Part shown: piece after piece, positions 42,171 through 50,566 of the stretch
Numbering within the stretch: position 1 is the first letter of the stretch
Layout of the letters: each line of letters starts with the position of its first letter
NCBI RefSeq assembly: GCF_900236475.1
Contig: NZ_LT963352.1
Location: forward strand, 372,001 to 436,000
Length of the DNA: 64,000 bases
Source: Streptomyces chartreusis NRRL 3882
GTDB lineage: Bacteria > Actinomycetota > Actinomycetes > Streptomycetales > Streptomycetaceae
Reading direction: 5' to 3'
Notes under the pieces: model-generated
What the model was told of the DNA's origin: nothing
Database searches by the model: none
What the model saw: only the letters and a program-made list of their open reading frames with translations
Made by a program: the position numbers and the translations under genes

Positions 42171-42875
42171 TCACCTGCTGTAAGGACTGCCGGCGCTCGC
42201 CTTCAGCCAGTGCATGGATGTCAGACGCACGGCGAAGTACACCGCGGCCACGGCAGCGGCGATGTCCAGGGCGTCCGCTGCCATGTACTGCATCACCGCG
42301 GCCCGAATCTCCGTGGGTGCCTCGGCGCTCTCGTATCGCGACGCGGCGTACCAGCCGAACAACTCGCTGGAAACGAGCAGGCCCCACCACAGGTTCACGG
42401 GCCAGATCGATACCCGGTACGACTCCCCGTCGGCGGGCAGGGGTGTTGCGGCACCCCACATGTCGACGGCGATGCGGTACGGCAGCCAGAAGTTCGCCAG
42501 TGGAATGAGCCAGCCGCCGATCGCCCAGCCCGGGCCCTTGCGGAACCGATCGGGTGCCAGTAGCCCGGTGTTGCGGCGCGTCCAGAAGAACCAGGCGACG
42601 AAGAGGACCGCGCAGGGCACGTACACGATGCCTCGGACGTTGCCGGCTGTCTGGTACAGCGAGTAGGCGGCGTCCAGCCTCTGCTGGGGAACGACGGCAG
42701 ACCCCTGGTCGTCCTCGATGAGCGGGTAGAGCCGGGCTCCGGCGAAGACGGCGAAGAGATCGCTCAGGGCGACGATCGCGAGCGACGCCGACGCCGCGGC
42801 CAGGAGGCCGCGCGCCGAGCGTGGCGTTCCGCTCGGCAGCATGCGACGCGGACGGAGATCACTGGATGCAGACAT
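42171..42875 (-). CDS. DUF4328 membrane protein
   Basis: 234 residues with about five or six membrane helices and the conserved GWLIPLANFWLPYRIAVDMW segment typical of DUF4328. No function is known for the family. Start ATG 42875. It converges on the alcohol dehydrogenase gene and has no evident link to the surrounding catabolic genes. Confidence 0.8.
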   Translation of the reverse strand: MSASSDLRPRRMLPSGTPRSARGLLAAASASLAIVALSDLFAVFAGARLYPLIEDDQGSAVVPQQRLDAAYSLYQTAGNVRGIVYVPCAVLFVAWFFWTRRNTGLLAPDRFRKGPGWAIGGWLIPLANFWLPYRIAVDMWGAATPLPADGESYRVSIWPVNLWWGLLVSSELFGWYAASRYESAEAPTEIRAAVMQYMAADALDIAAAVAAVYFAVRLTSMHWLKASAGSPYSR

Positions 42876-43029
42876 GACGACGGCCCCCCACGGGCGAAGA
42901 ACGAAACGGCCGCGAAAGAGCGTGCGCGGAGGCACCGTACGCCTGCTGCGAGGCCCCGTCCATAACAATCCGCAGGTCGGACCGATGGGCTGGGCCCTGT
43001 TCCGGAGGGATGAGCGGCCAGGTTCAGTG

Positions 43030-43821
43030 TCACCCCGCTCCCCCGGCCTGGCTCCGCCCGCCCACCGTCCGCTCCACACAGCGCCGGAGCACTGTCAGGA
43101 ACTCCGGTGTCCGCCAGGGCCCCACGTCCACGCGTCCGGTGTCGTCCACTCCGAGATCCTGCATGTCGTAGCGGCCCCTGCAGTGGCCGAGGGTGAAGTA
43201 GCAGACCTCACCGAGGCCGTGCCGCTTGAGATACAGCACCGGCCGGGGCGCGGCGTCGAGGGCCGCCGCGTCGCCTTCGGCGAAACCGCGGCACGGCCCC
43301 GTGTACTCGGCGTGCAGCAGCACCTCCAGCTCGCCGTGCAGCGCGCACACGTAGAGCTCGTCGGTGACCGTGAACGGACCGATCCCGGCGACCAGCGGAT
43401 GGTCGGGCCGGGTCACCAGCACCTCGTACGGCTCGATCGGCGGGTGGGCCAGGAACTGGCTGCCGAGCACCTCCGCCAGCTCCCCGAGGAGCCGCGGGGT
43501 CGTGAACACCCGCGAGCTGCCATCCGTCGACGGCTCGATCACCGAGTTGGTGCCGTGCAGGGCGAGCCAGCGCCCGCCCCGCTCGACGAACCGTGAAAGC
43601 GCTGCCCGCTGCGCCGGGCGGGGCCGGACGTCGCAGGTGTAGGTGACCAGCAGGTCGGCCTTGTCGAGTGCGGCCGCGCAGTCGTAGTCCTGGTACACCG
43701 TGGTGCGGACCCGGGGATGCTCTCCGAGCAGCTCCAGCAGCCGGAGCCGCACGTGGTCGAAGTCGTGCCAGCGGCCGCCGCAGACCAGTACGGCGTCCAG
43801 GCGGCCGGCCGGGCCCGCCAC
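43030..43821 (-). CDS. ThuA-like domain protein
   Basis: 263 residues with the class I glutamine-amidotransferase-like fold of ThuA (VLVCGGRWHDFDHV; GGRWLALHGTNSV; LGEVCYFTLGHCRGRYD). ThuA-like proteins occur in sugar utilisation clusters, but the reaction is not settled. Start GTG 43821, 3 bp after the stop of the SDR gene, so the two form an operon. Confidence 0.82.
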   Translation of the reverse strand: MAGPAGRLDAVLVCGGRWHDFDHVRLRLLELLGEHPRVRTTVYQDYDCAAALDKADLLVTYTCDVRPRPAQRAALSRFVERGGRWLALHGTNSVIEPSTDGSSRVFTTPRLLGELAEVLGSQFLAHPPIEPYEVLVTRPDHPLVAGIGPFTVTDELYVCALHGELEVLLHAEYTGPCRGFAEGDAAALDAAPRPVLYLKRHGLGEVCYFTLGHCRGRYDMQDLGVDDTGRVDVGPWRTPEFLTVLRRCVERTVGGRSQAGGAG

Positions 43822-43824
43822 GGC

Positions 43825-44589
43825 TCAGTACTGGACGCGGGTGAGCAGCCCGCCGTCCACCACGAGGTTGACACCGACGCAGAAGGAGCCGGTCCGTCCG
43901 AGCAGGAACGCCACCGCCGCGGCCACGTCCTCCGCGGCGCCGTAGCGGCCGATCGGCAGCCTGGCCAGCACCTCCTCGTACACCTCGGGGCGGCTGGCGC
44001 GGACGGTCTCCCAGGCGCCGCCGGGGAAGTCGACCGGGCCGGGCGAGACGGTGTTGACGCGGATGCCCTTCGGCGCCAGGGCGTGCGCGAGGGCCGAGGC
44101 GTGCTGGACGACGGCCGCCTTGAGCGCGGAGTACGAGTTCGCTCCGGCCGGGCGCGCGGTGTCGGAGGCGTTGGTGGTGCCGATGGCCACGACGGCGGCC
44201 CGGTCGGAGGCCTCCAGGTGCGGCAGGGCCGCCTCGACGAGTCCCGCGAACGGGATCAGGTCGCCGCGCAGGCTGGCTTCCCAGGACTCGGGGCCCTTCA
44301 CATTGCCGGCCGACACGTTGGACACCAGCAGGTCCAGGCCGTCGAGTGCACCGGCCGCCCGCTGCACAAAGGCCGCGAGCGCGGCCGGGTCGGTGACGTC
44401 GACCGGCTCCGCGAACACCGTGGCACCCTCGCCGCGCAGCTCGGCGGCGGCCTTCGCCAGCCCCTCCTCACCCCGGGCGCACAGGGCCAGTGCGCAGCCC
44501 TCGGCCGCAAGGGTCGCGGCGATCGCCCGGCCGATGCCCCGGCTCGCGCCGGTCACCAGCGCCTTCGCACCCGTCAGTCCCAGATCCAT
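43825..44589 (-). CDS. Short-chain dehydrogenase/reductase 2
   Basis: 254 residues. Coenzyme turn TGASRGIG; Tyr153 and Lys157 in NSYSALK. The usual NNAG motif is SNVSAG, a departure seen in some atypical SDRs. ATG 44589 is preferred because AAGGAG is 8 nt before it; a GTG at 44598 would overlap that site. Grouped with ThuA downstream and an acyl-CoA dehydrogenase upstream. Confidence 0.87.
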   Translation of the reverse strand: MDLGLTGAKALVTGASRGIGRAIAATLAAEGCALALCARGEEGLAKAAAELRGEGATVFAEPVDVTDPAALAAFVQRAAGALDGLDLLVSNVSAGNVKGPESWEASLRGDLIPFAGLVEAALPHLEASDRAAVVAIGTTNASDTARPAGANSYSALKAAVVQHASALAHALAPKGIRVNTVSPGPVDFPGGAWETVRASRPEVYEEVLARLPIGRYGAAEDVAAAVAFLLGRTGSFCVGVNLVVDGGLLTRVQY

Positions 44590-44649
44590 CGATGTCACTC
44601 CTTTGTGATTGCCGGAACGGTCCCCGTGGCTCGGTGGCCGAGAAGCCCC

Positions 44650-45891
44650 TCAGTTGCCGGGAAGCTGCGAGAACGGCGCCCGGTCCGCCCGCGGCTCCGG
44701 CGGCAGCTTCAGCACCCGCTCGCCGATCAGATTGCGCTGGATCTGGTCGGTGCCTCCGGCCAGCCGGTAGCCGGGGGCGCCGAGCAGATGCTGTGTCCAG
44801 GCGAACGTGCCCGGTTCCCCTGTGTCGGCGCTGATCCGCGCCCCCATCAGCTCGGCGGCGACCTGCCCCGTGCGGGTGAGCAGATCGGAGGCCATGAGTT
44901 TGGTCAACGACGCCTCCGGGCCCGGCCGGCCGCCCGCGGCGCTCGTCCTGGCCACGCGCTCGACGGTGGCCGCGCGCAGGGCGGCACGTACGTACAGGTC
45001 GGCGAGGCGCTGGCGGACCAGCGGGTCCGAGGTGCGGTCGAGGGACCGGGCGAGCGCGAGAACGTCCGTAAAGGTGCCGCCCTTGCGGCGGTTGCCGCTG
45101 CCGGAGGCGGTCCGTTCGAAGGCGAGGGTGGTGGTGGCGACCTCCCAGCCCTGGCCGGGCCGCCCGATCCGGAGCCGGTCCGGGACGCGTACGCCGCTGA
45201 GGAAGACCTCGTTGAAGGAGGCGCCGCCGCTCATCTGCCGGATGGGGCGCACCTCCACTCCCGTGGCGTCCATCGGGACCAGGAAGGCGGTGATGCCGGC
45301 CTGTTTCACGACGTCCGGGTCGGTGCGGGCGAGCAGCAGACCGTAGTCGGCGAACTGGGCGCCCGAGGTCCACACCTTCTGACCGTCGATCACCCACTCG
45401 CCCCCGTCGGCCTGCCGGGCGCGGGTGCGCAGGGCCGCGAGGTCGGACCCGGCGCCGGGTTCGCTGAAGAGCTGGCAGGCCAGCAGGTCGGTGCGCAGGA
45501 ACGCGCGTGCATGGTCGTGGAGTTGCCCGGCCGTCCCGAACAGGGAGACGGCCATCGCGACCAGGCGCACGGTGACGCTGATCAGCTCGGTGGAGGGCGG
45601 CACCTCGAAGGCGGACTCCTCCTCGGCGAAGACGGCCACGTGGGCGGCGGTCAGGCCGGCACCGCCCTTGTCCGCGGGGAGGGTCAGCGCCTGGTACCCG
45701 GCGTCGAAACGGGCCCGCTGGTAGGCGCGGCAGCGCTCCAGCAGCAGGCGCTCCTCGTCCTCGGGGAGGTTGTGGAACACGGCGAGATCGGCGTCTTCTC
45801 CGGCGGACTGCGGCGCCCGCGCCGGTTCGAGCACGGTGGCCAGCCACTGCCGTGCCTGCGTGCGCCATGCGTCAAGGTCGGGCTGGGACAT
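44650..45891 (-). CDS. Acyl-CoA dehydrogenase (island gene 3)
   Basis: 413 residues. FSEPGAGSDLAAL and WVIDGQKVWTSGAQFADYGL mark the flavin site and middle domain; the C-terminal AGGTDQIQRNLIGERVL is a standard motif. It resembles the FadE group acting on bulky acyl-CoAs. Operator-like site E lies 19 bp upstream and the divergent CoA ligase gene follows on the other side. Confidence 0.88.
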   Translation of the reverse strand: MSQPDLDAWRTQARQWLATVLEPARAPQSAGEDADLAVFHNLPEDEERLLLERCRAYQRARFDAGYQALTLPADKGGAGLTAAHVAVFAEEESAFEVPPSTELISVTVRLVAMAVSLFGTAGQLHDHARAFLRTDLLACQLFSEPGAGSDLAALRTRARQADGGEWVIDGQKVWTSGAQFADYGLLLARTDPDVVKQAGITAFLVPMDATGVEVRPIRQMSGGASFNEVFLSGVRVPDRLRIGRPGQGWEVATTTLAFERTASGSGNRRKGGTFTDVLALARSLDRTSDPLVRQRLADLYVRAALRAATVERVARTSAAGGRPGPEASLTKLMASDLLTRTGQVAAELMGARISADTGEPGTFAWTQHLLGAPGYRLAGGTDQIQRNLIGERVLKLPPEPRADRAPFSQLPGN

Positions 45892-45909
45892 GGCTCCTCC
45901 TCGTGCACT

Positions 45910-45930
45910 TACCAGACGAAAGATTCAGTA
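45910..45930. promoter_or_regulatory. Operator-like site E (weak)
   Basis: Right arm CAGTA is intact, left arm is TACCA; spacing matches sites A-D. It lies between the divergent acyl-CoA dehydrogenase and CoA ligase genes. Only three outer pairs match, so this is the least certain member. Confidence 0.3.
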
Positions 45931-46083
45931 ACGGGGATGTGCGAGACACCTCATCGCCCCTGAACCATGTGGGAATACCCCCGTTCGGGATCAGAGTGTT
46001 CCGCACTTTCTTGATAAACGCTACAGTCTCCGCATCACCTCATCCCTCGAATCGGGAGAGGCCGAGGAGCCGCCGGAGGAGCC

Positions 46084-47622
46084 ATGTCGCTGCTGCCACT
46101 CGACCGTCGCGCCCAGGAGACACCTGACGAGCCCGCCCTGGCAGACGACCTGGCCGTGCTGTCCTGGTCCGGTCTCGCCGACCAGGTGGCGCGCGCGGCG
46201 GCACGGCTGCTGGAGTTCGCACCCGGCCCCGACGACCGGGTCGCCGTCCTCGGTGACAACGCCAACCCGACACTGGTGGCCCACCTGGCCGGTCTGCGGG
46301 CCGGGGTCGGGACCGTGGCCACGTCCCGGAACCTGACCTCGGGCGAACTCGTCGACCAGATCATCGACGCGGGCGTGACCGCGATCATCACCGGCCCCGC
46401 CGGAGCGGGTGCCGCCCTGGACGCGGCCCGGGAACTGGGCCTGCCGCTGGTGATGCACGGAACCGCGGCGATCGGGCACGCCTTCGACTGGGACCTGTGG
46501 CTGGCGGCCGCGTCCGCCGGGCGCACCGCCCCGACGGACCGGCCCGCCCGGCCTCCGCTCGTGTACACCTCGGGCACCACCGGGCGGGCCCGCGGCACCG
46601 AGGTGCGCTGGGTGAGCGGCCCGGTCGCCGACAGCTCCGCCTACCTCGCCGCGATGTCCGCCCGGCCCGGATTCCCGCCGGGGCCGCACCTGGTGTGCGG
46701 GCCGCTCCAGCACAACGCACCGCTGACCTCGCTGCGGCACCTGGCGGCCGGTCAGCCGGTGGTCGTCCTCGGCAGATACGACGCGGAGACGTTCCTCAGC
46801 CGGGTGCAGAGGTGGCGGGTCTCCTCGACGGTGATGGTGCCCACCCACTTCCAGCGGCTGCTCGCCCTCCCCGAGGAGGTCCGCGGCCGGTACGACGTCT
46901 CCAGCCTGCGGCAGGTGTCCCACACCGGCTCCGCGTGTCCGCCGGACGTGAAGCGAGCCATGATCGAGTGGTTCGGTCCGGTGCTGACCGAGTCGTACGG
47001 CGCCAGTGAAGCGGGCACCGTGGCCCGGATCAGCAGCATCGAGTGGCTGGCGCACCCGGGCTCGGTCGGGCGCGTCCGGGCCCCGTTCGAGGTCCTGGTC
47101 ACCGATGACGACGGCCGGCGGCTGCCGCCCGGCGAACGCGGTCTGCTGGCCTTCCGGGCGCCGGACGACCAGGGCGTCCGCTACCACGCGGACCCGGACA
47201 AGACCAGGTCCGCCTATCTTTCCCCCGGTGTCTTCACGCTCGGCGACATCGGCTACGTCGACGCGGACGGCTACATCTTCATCACCGACCGGGCCGCGGA
47301 CGTGGTGGTATCCGGCGGCGTGAACCTGTACCCGGCCGAGAGCGAGGCGGTCCTGCGCGGGCATCCGGCGGTCGCCGAGGTCGCGGTCATCGGCGTGCCC
47401 GACCCGGACTTCGGCGAGTCGCTGCGGGCGCTGGTCGTGGTCGCCGGGGAGGAGCCGGCGGCCGATGAGCTGGACCGGTTCTGCCGCGAGCGCCTCGCCT
47501 CCCACAAGTGCCCGAAGTCCTACGAGGTCGTTCCCGAGCTGCTGCGCAACGCGATGGGCAAGCTCGACAAGCGCGCGATGCGCCGCCCCTACTGGAGCTC
47601 GGAACGGACCATCGCCGGCTGA
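46084..47622 (+). CDS. AMP-dependent acyl/aryl-CoA synthetase
   Basis: 512 residues of the ANL superfamily. P-loop YTSGTTGRARG at 161-171, the YGASEAGTV motif, the hinge region LGDIGYVDADGYIFITDRAAD and Lys493 in NAMGKLDK. It activates a carboxylic acid to its CoA thioester. Its place at the head of a plus-strand operon with thiolase, reductase, mutase and dehydrogenase suggests it activates an intermediate of the island pathway. Confidence 0.9.
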   Translation: MSLLPLDRRAQETPDEPALADDLAVLSWSGLADQVARAAARLLEFAPGPDDRVAVLGDNANPTLVAHLAGLRAGVGTVATSRNLTSGELVDQIIDAGVTAIITGPAGAGAALDAARELGLPLVMHGTAAIGHAFDWDLWLAAASAGRTAPTDRPARPPLVYTSGTTGRARGTEVRWVSGPVADSSAYLAAMSARPGFPPGPHLVCGPLQHNAPLTSLRHLAAGQPVVVLGRYDAETFLSRVQRWRVSSTVMVPTHFQRLLALPEEVRGRYDVSSLRQVSHTGSACPPDVKRAMIEWFGPVLTESYGASEAGTVARISSIEWLAHPGSVGRVRAPFEVLVTDDDGRRLPPGERGLLAFRAPDDQGVRYHADPDKTRSAYLSPGVFTLGDIGYVDADGYIFITDRAADVVVSGGVNLYPAESEAVLRGHPAVAEVAVIGVPDPDFGESLRALVVVAGEEPAADELDRFCRERLASHKCPKSYEVVPELLRNAMGKLDKRAMRRPYWSSERTIAG

Positions 47623-47661
47623 GCCGACCCGCCCGCCCCTCACCTGTACGAAGGATCACCC

Positions 47662-48267
47662 ATGACCGAACTCCTCCTCATCCGGCACGGCCTCCCCCTG
47701 GCGGGTGTGTTCGACCCGGGGCTGTCACCGGAGGGCACCGCTCAGGCCGAGCGCCTCGCCGCCTGGCTCGTGCACGAGGACATCGACGCCCTGTACTGCA
47801 GCCCGTTCCGGCGTGCCCGCGAGACCGTGGCACCTCTGGAACGCCGCACCGGCATGACCGCCGCCGTCCTCGACGACCTGCGCGAGTGGGACACCGACGT
47901 GTCCCAGCCCTACACGCCACCGGAGCAGATCGGCGCGGACGATCCCCGGGCGGCGGCGCTCACCGAGGGGCGCTACGAGGACTTCGTGCCCGATCTGGAC
48001 TGGGACGCCTTTCGCGCCCGTGCCGGGCGGGCCATGGACACCATCCTCGACGCCCATCCCGGAGGGCGGGTCGCGGTCGTGTGCCACGGCGGCATCACCA
48101 ACACCTATCTGGCGACGGTGCTCGGCCTGCCCACGATGTTCTGGTTCCACCCCGACTACACCTCCGTCAGCCGGGTGCGGCGCATGCCCGGCGGCCGGAT
48201 CGTTCTGCACTCGGTGAACGAGACGGCCCACATGATCGCCGAACGTGCCGTCGACGCTGTCGCCTGA
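47662..48267 (+). CDS. Histidine phosphatase family protein
   Basis: 201 residues. The RHG catalytic motif (LLLIRHGLPL, His9) and the second His in VVCHGGITNTY define the phosphoglycerate-mutase-like fold. It dephosphorylates an unknown small molecule. Its position between CoA ligase and thiolase is unusual, and in an island with PEP-enzyme relatives it might remove a phosphate from a pathway intermediate (inference). Confidence 0.87.
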   Translation: MTELLLIRHGLPLAGVFDPGLSPEGTAQAERLAAWLVHEDIDALYCSPFRRARETVAPLERRTGMTAAVLDDLREWDTDVSQPYTPPEQIGADDPRAAALTEGRYEDFVPDLDWDAFRARAGRAMDTILDAHPGGRVAVVCHGGITNTYLATVLGLPTMFWFHPDYTSVSRVRRMPGGRIVLHSVNETAHMIAERAVDAVA

Positions 48268-48297
48268 CCCCGTCCCAGACCCCAGGAGGTCCCGGCC

Positions 48298-49488
48298 ATG
48301 CCCGGATCCGTCATCGTCGCCGGAGCCAGGACGCCCATCGGCAGACTGATGGGCAGCCTGAGCACCCTCTCCGCGGTCGACCTCGGCGCCCACGCCATCG
48401 GCGCGGCGCTGGCCGCCGTCCGTCTGGACCCGGCGGTGGTGGAAGCCGTCGTCATGGGTCATGTCGTGCAGGCCGGGGCCGGCCCCAACTCGGCACGGCA
48501 GGCCGCGATCCGCGCCGGCATTCCCTTCTCCGTCCCCGGGAGCACCGTCAACAAGCTCTGTCTGTCCGGTCTGCACGCCATTGCCCTGGCCGACCTCATG
48601 ATCACCTCCGGCCGCCACGAGGTGGTCGTCGCCGGCGGCATGGAGTCCATGTCGGACGCTCCGCACCTGCTGCGCGGAGCTCGCACCGGCTGGAAGTTCG
48701 GACCGGCCGCGGCGGAGGACGCCCTCGACCGCGACGCCCTCGTCTGCGCCTTCGACGGCGTCTCCATGGGTGCGGCCACCGAGCGCCACCAGCGGCCGTT
48801 CGCCCTGACCCGCGAGGAACAGGACGAGTACGGCGCGCTGTCCCATCAACGGGCCGCGCACGCCCAGGAGTCGGGTGTGTTGTCCGAGGAGATCACCGCC
48901 GTCACCGTTGCGGGACGCCGGGGCGAGACGGTGGTGGACACCGACGAGGGCGTACGGCCGGGAAGCACCGCCGAAAGCCTGGGGCGCCTGAAGCCGGCCT
49001 TCTCCGGCGCCGGCACCATCACCGCGGGCAACTCCTCACAACTCTCCGACGGCGCCGCGGCCGTCGTCGTGATGAGCGCGCGGCGCGCCCGGCGCGAGGG
49101 CCTGACGCCGCTCGCCGAGATCGGCGCCTACGGCACGGTCGCGGGCCCCGACCCCTCGCTGCTCGTCCAGCCGGCCGGCGCGGTCCGCGACGCCCTGTCC
49201 CGCGACGGCCGGCTCAAGGCGGCCGACCTGGACCTCTTCGAGATCAACGAGGCGTTCGCCGGAGTGGCCTTGGCTTCCGTACGGGAGCTGGACATCCCTC
49301 TCGACAAGGTGAACGTCAACGGCGGAGCGATCGCGCTCGGACACCCGGTCGGCATGACCGGAGCCCGGCTGGTGCTGACTCTCGCGGCGGAACTGCGGCG
49401 GCGCGGCGGCGGCAGCGGAGCGGCGGCCCTGTGCGGGGGCGGCGGCCAGGGCGACGCGCTGTTGCTGCATGTGCCTGCGCAGGCCTGA
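48298..49488 (+). CDS. Thiolase (acetyl-CoA acyltransferase)
   Basis: 396 residues. Nucleophile Cys88 in NKLCLSGLHAI, general base His in ALGHPVGMTGA and the C-terminal acid/base Cys in ALCGGGGQGDA are all present, so it should be a working thiolase. It cleaves a 3-ketoacyl-CoA to acetyl-CoA and a shortened acyl-CoA. Compare with the divergent thiolase at 26428 that lacks the His. Confidence 0.92.
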   Translation: MPGSVIVAGARTPIGRLMGSLSTLSAVDLGAHAIGAALAAVRLDPAVVEAVVMGHVVQAGAGPNSARQAAIRAGIPFSVPGSTVNKLCLSGLHAIALADLMITSGRHEVVVAGGMESMSDAPHLLRGARTGWKFGPAAAEDALDRDALVCAFDGVSMGAATERHQRPFALTREEQDEYGALSHQRAAHAQESGVLSEEITAVTVAGRRGETVVDTDEGVRPGSTAESLGRLKPAFSGAGTITAGNSSQLSDGAAAVVVMSARRARREGLTPLAEIGAYGTVAGPDPSLLVQPAGAVRDALSRDGRLKAADLDLFEINEAFAGVALASVRELDIPLDKVNVNGGAIALGHPVGMTGARLVLTLAAELRRRGGGSGAAALCGGGGQGDALLLHVPAQA

Positions 49489-49507
49489 CCCCGGGAGCCG
49501 AACCATC

Positions 49508-50485
49508 ATGAGCGACCAACTGACCCCCGTCGACACGACCCTTGTCGTGGCGACCCGTACCCTCGCCGCCGACGGCGTCGTCTCCCTCACCCTGCGCCGC
49601 CCCGACGGCGGGATGCTCCCCGCCTGGACACCGGGCGCCCACATCGACGTACTCCTGAACGGCGACGACGGCGAGGACGGCGGCCTGGTCCGTCAGTACT
49701 CCCTGTGCGGAGACCCGGCCGAATGCGGCACCTGGCAGATCGCCGTGCTGCGCGAGCCGCGGAGCCGCGGCGGCTCCGCGTACGTCCACGACCGCCTGCT
49801 CGAGGGCGCCGCCGTGCGGGTCCGCGGACCGCGGAACAACTTCCCGCTGCGGCCCGCCGCCCGCCATCTGTTCATCGCCGGCGGCATCGGTATCACGCCC
49901 GTCCTTCCCATGGTCGAGGCGGCCGAGGCCGCGGGAGCCGACTGGCGTCTGCTGTACGGCGGCCGCACCCGTACCTCCATGGCGTTCCTGGACCGCCTCG
50001 CTCCGCACGGGGACCGGGTACTCGTCCGGCCGCAGGACGAGTACGGCCTGCTGGACCTCGCGGCCCACCTCCGTGTACCCGAGGAGGGCACCCTGGTGCA
50101 CGCCTGCGGTCCCGAACCCCTGCTGCAGGCGGTGCGGGAACACTGCGTCGGCTGGCCTCCCGGCACGCTGGGCGTCGAACGGTTCGCCCCGGCAGGGACG
50201 GCCACGACCGGCCCCGCCGAGGCCTTCGAACTGGAACTCGCCCGATCCGGGCTCACCCTCACCGTGCCGCCGGACCGCTCGGTCCTCGAAACCGTGGAGA
50301 AGGCCGGTGTCGCGGTCGACTTCTCCTGCCGGGAGGGCACGTGCGGCACTTGTGAGACCGACGTACTCGACGGCACGCCCGATCACCGCGACTCACTGCT
50401 GACCGAGGACGAGCGGGCCGCCGGCGAGACCATGCTCATCTGCGTCTCCCGCTCGCGCGGGAGACGCCTCGTCCTCGACCTGTGA
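49508..50485 (+). CDS. Phthalate-dioxygenase-reductase-type oxidoreductase (flavin + 2Fe-2S)
   Basis: 325 residues: flavin-binding barrel (RQYSLCGDP), NAD-binding domain (AGGIGITPVLPMVEA; LLYGGRTRTSMAFL; ACGPEPLL), then a C-terminal plant-type 2Fe-2S domain with Cys274, Cys279, Cys282 and Cys312. The domain order FMN-NAD-FeS matches reductases of vanillate demethylase-type Rieske systems. It can pass electrons from NADH directly to one of the two Rieske oxygenases, probably oxygenase 1, which has no ferredoxin gene beside it. Confidence 0.9.
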   Translation: MSDQLTPVDTTLVVATRTLAADGVVSLTLRRPDGGMLPAWTPGAHIDVLLNGDDGEDGGLVRQYSLCGDPAECGTWQIAVLREPRSRGGSAYVHDRLLEGAAVRVRGPRNNFPLRPAARHLFIAGGIGITPVLPMVEAAEAAGADWRLLYGGRTRTSMAFLDRLAPHGDRVLVRPQDEYGLLDLAAHLRVPEEGTLVHACGPEPLLQAVREHCVGWPPGTLGVERFAPAGTATTGPAEAFELELARSGLTLTVPPDRSVLETVEKAGVAVDFSCREGTCGTCETDVLDGTPDHRDSLLTEDERAAGETMLICVSRSRGRRLVLDL

Positions 50486-50506
50486 CGGCGATCACCCCCA
50501 GCAATT

Positions 50507-50524
50507 TACTAGGACGTCCTAGTA
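50507..50524. promoter_or_regulatory. 18-bp perfect palindrome upstream of the mutase gene
   Basis: TACTAGGAC and GTCCTAGTA are exact inverted copies with no spacer, 42 bp before the IcmF start. The symmetry and length fit a TetR-family operator. Its ends (TACT/AGTA) resemble sites A-E but the spacing is shorter, so a different regulator may bind. Confidence 0.6.
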
Positions 50525-50566
50525 TCTCTTCCGTCCGCGGTACCCGACCTGTCCGGGAAGGCCCCC

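Noticed and set aside
46021..47643. 540-codon minus-strand open frame opposite the CoA ligase
   Set aside because: No domain, biased composition, and complete ANL motifs on the plus strand.
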